DNA of 64,000 bases, from positions 186,001 through 250,000 of the forward strand of contig LJCX01000019.1 of the NCBI GenBank assembly GCA_001298545.1, in the 5' to 3' direction. The position numbers and the translations under genes were made by a program. Positions 63,239 through 64,000 of this stretch are shown here, one piece after another. The notes under the pieces are model-generated. The model made no database searches, was not told the origin of the DNA, and saw nothing but the letters and a program-made list of their open reading frames with translations. Position 1 is the first letter of the stretch. Every line of letters begins with the position of its first letter. This DNA is from Actinobacteria bacterium OV320. GTDB lineage: Bacteria > Actinomycetota > Actinomycetes > Streptomycetales > Streptomycetaceae.

Positions 63239-64000
63239 CTACGGAATGCCCAACTCGAAGATCACGTAGTGCGCGTACCACCCCGACGCGAGAGCCGCCG
63301 TCCCGAAGAACACCGCCAGGCTCGGCCACTTCAGCCGGCTCAGTGCCGCCGCCGGGGCCAGCAGCAGCGGGAAGACCGGCAGCAGGTAGCGCCCCGTGTT
63401 GCCGAACATCTGCTGGGTGCCCAGCACGGTGATCACGCTCGCCAGGGTGTACGCGACCAGCACCAGCGGCGGCTTCTTGCGGAGCATCAGCGCGATCAGG
63501 AAGGGCAGCGCCAGCACCAGTTGGACGCCGAGGAGGTCGGGGACCGAGAACGCGAACAGGTAGTTGTGGCGACCGATCGCCGTGTTGCCCAGCACGTCGA
63601 GGGTGTAGGAGCCGAAGTCGAAGTAGTGCGCCCAGCCCTCGCGCTGGAGCGTGAAGTACGCCGTGAGGTCGCCCATGCTGAGGCCGACCCAGGTGACGTA
63701 GGTGAGCAGGCCGAGCGGCGCGGCGAACATCGCGTACAGGGGTCCCGAGATCCCGTGCTCGCGCCTGCTCTCCCGCCGGGCCAGGGCGACGATCGCGGCC
63801 AGTCCGACCGCGCCGATGAGCGCGGCGGAGGTCGGCCGGTTGAGCCCGGCCACGAAGGCGAGCAGCCCCGCCGCGACCCACCGCCGCTTCATCACGCAGT
63901 AGCAGCACCAGGCGGCGATGGCGACGAAGAGCGACTCCGAGTAGACCGCCCACTCCACGCCCGCGCCGGGTGCCACCGCCCACAGCCCGGCCGCGATCGT
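63239..64000 (-). CDS. Partial polytopic membrane protein, mannosyltransferase (PIG-V/GT-C) like
   Basis: The open frame runs off the right edge, so the first part of the protein is missing. At least 253 residues with about eight hydrophobic segments; features WAVYSESLFVAIAAWCCYCVMKRRW and FVAGLNRPTSAALIG resemble the PIG-V type of GT-C glycosyltransferases, which use polyprenyl-phosphate mannose. The acceptor is unknown. The catalytic DE/ED-type loop would lie beyond the edge. It is a chromosomal gene beyond the tail locus, probably unconnected with it. Confidence 0.65.
   Translation of the reverse strand, partial: TIAAGLWAVAPGAGVEWAVYSESLFVAIAAWCCYCVMKRRWVAAGLLAFVAGLNRPTSAALIGAVGLAAIVALARRESRREHGISGPLYAMFAAPLGLLTYVTWVGLSMGDLTAYFTLQREGWAHYFDFGSYTLDVLGNTAIGRHNYLFAFSVPDLLGVQLVLALPFLIALMLRKKPPLVLVAYTLASVITVLGTQQMFGNTGRYLLPVFPLLLAPAAALSRLKWPSLAVFFGTAALASGWYAHYVIFELGIP

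Overview
The window is chromosomal DNA from a high-GC actinobacterium, almost certainly a Streptomyces. The evidence is about 72% GC with strong G/C bias at third codon positions, frequent GTG and TTG starts, and the gene order nuo cluster - htpX - yajQ - tRNA-Tyr - tRNA-Thr/tRNA-Met/rpmG - hadAB - murB - add - aspC - tRNA-Trp/secE/nusG/rplK/rplA - rplJ/rplL - rpoB/rpoC. This order is familiar from streptomycete chromosome cores, and rpoB has the usual 1161-codon length with a TTG start.

Bases 1-14,026: the left edge holds the start of a Gln/Tyr/Gly-rich protein and a NarL-type sensor kinase. Rightward from these runs a tightly overlapping complex-I operon, nuoA-B-C-H-I-J-K-L-M-N. It lacks nuoD, nuoE, nuoF and nuoG, has a frame-breaking 36-bp repeat array at the nuoA/nuoB junction, and carries a nuoC with a very long low-complexity tail. 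An HtpX-like membrane protease and a YccF protein follow.

Bases 14,027-35,041: small housekeeping and accessory genes (SMI1-like protein, amino-acid permease, YajQ, a small secreted peptide, an oxidoreductase, an amidohydrolase with a 12-C homopolymer), four tRNAs, rpmG and hadAB. Next come a TetR/MFS efflux pair with matching operators, murB, adenosine deaminase, an aspartate aminotransferase, and the secE-nusG-rplK-rplA and rplJ-rplL ribosomal/transcription operons with two LppX-like lipoproteins between them.

Bases 35,042-43,141: rpoB and rpoC, closed by a 17-bp perfect terminator hairpin.

Bases 43,142-63,160: an accessory locus convergent with rpoC. On the minus strand it encodes a siphovirus-type (non-contractile) tail. 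Its parts are a tail-terminator-like protein, a tail tube protein, two assembly chaperones probably joined by a -1 frameshift, two paralogous tape-measure-like proteins, a Dit-like protein, four paralogous tail fibres, hub and spike-like proteins, an amidase endolysin and two small membrane lysis proteins. I see no capsid, portal, terminase, protease or integrase gene; upstream of the tail module there are only repeats, an XRE-type regulator and a divergent WhiB-like/zinc-ribbon/HTH operon. A LexA-box-like sequence overlaps a candidate -10 in the middle of the locus. My interpretation is a domesticated flexible-tail (F-type) tailocin, or a closely related cell-lysis-released tail particle, with a multi-fibre receptor-binding array. 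This is the most interesting system in the window.

The right edge holds part of a polytopic membrane protein resembling PIG-V-type mannosyltransferases.
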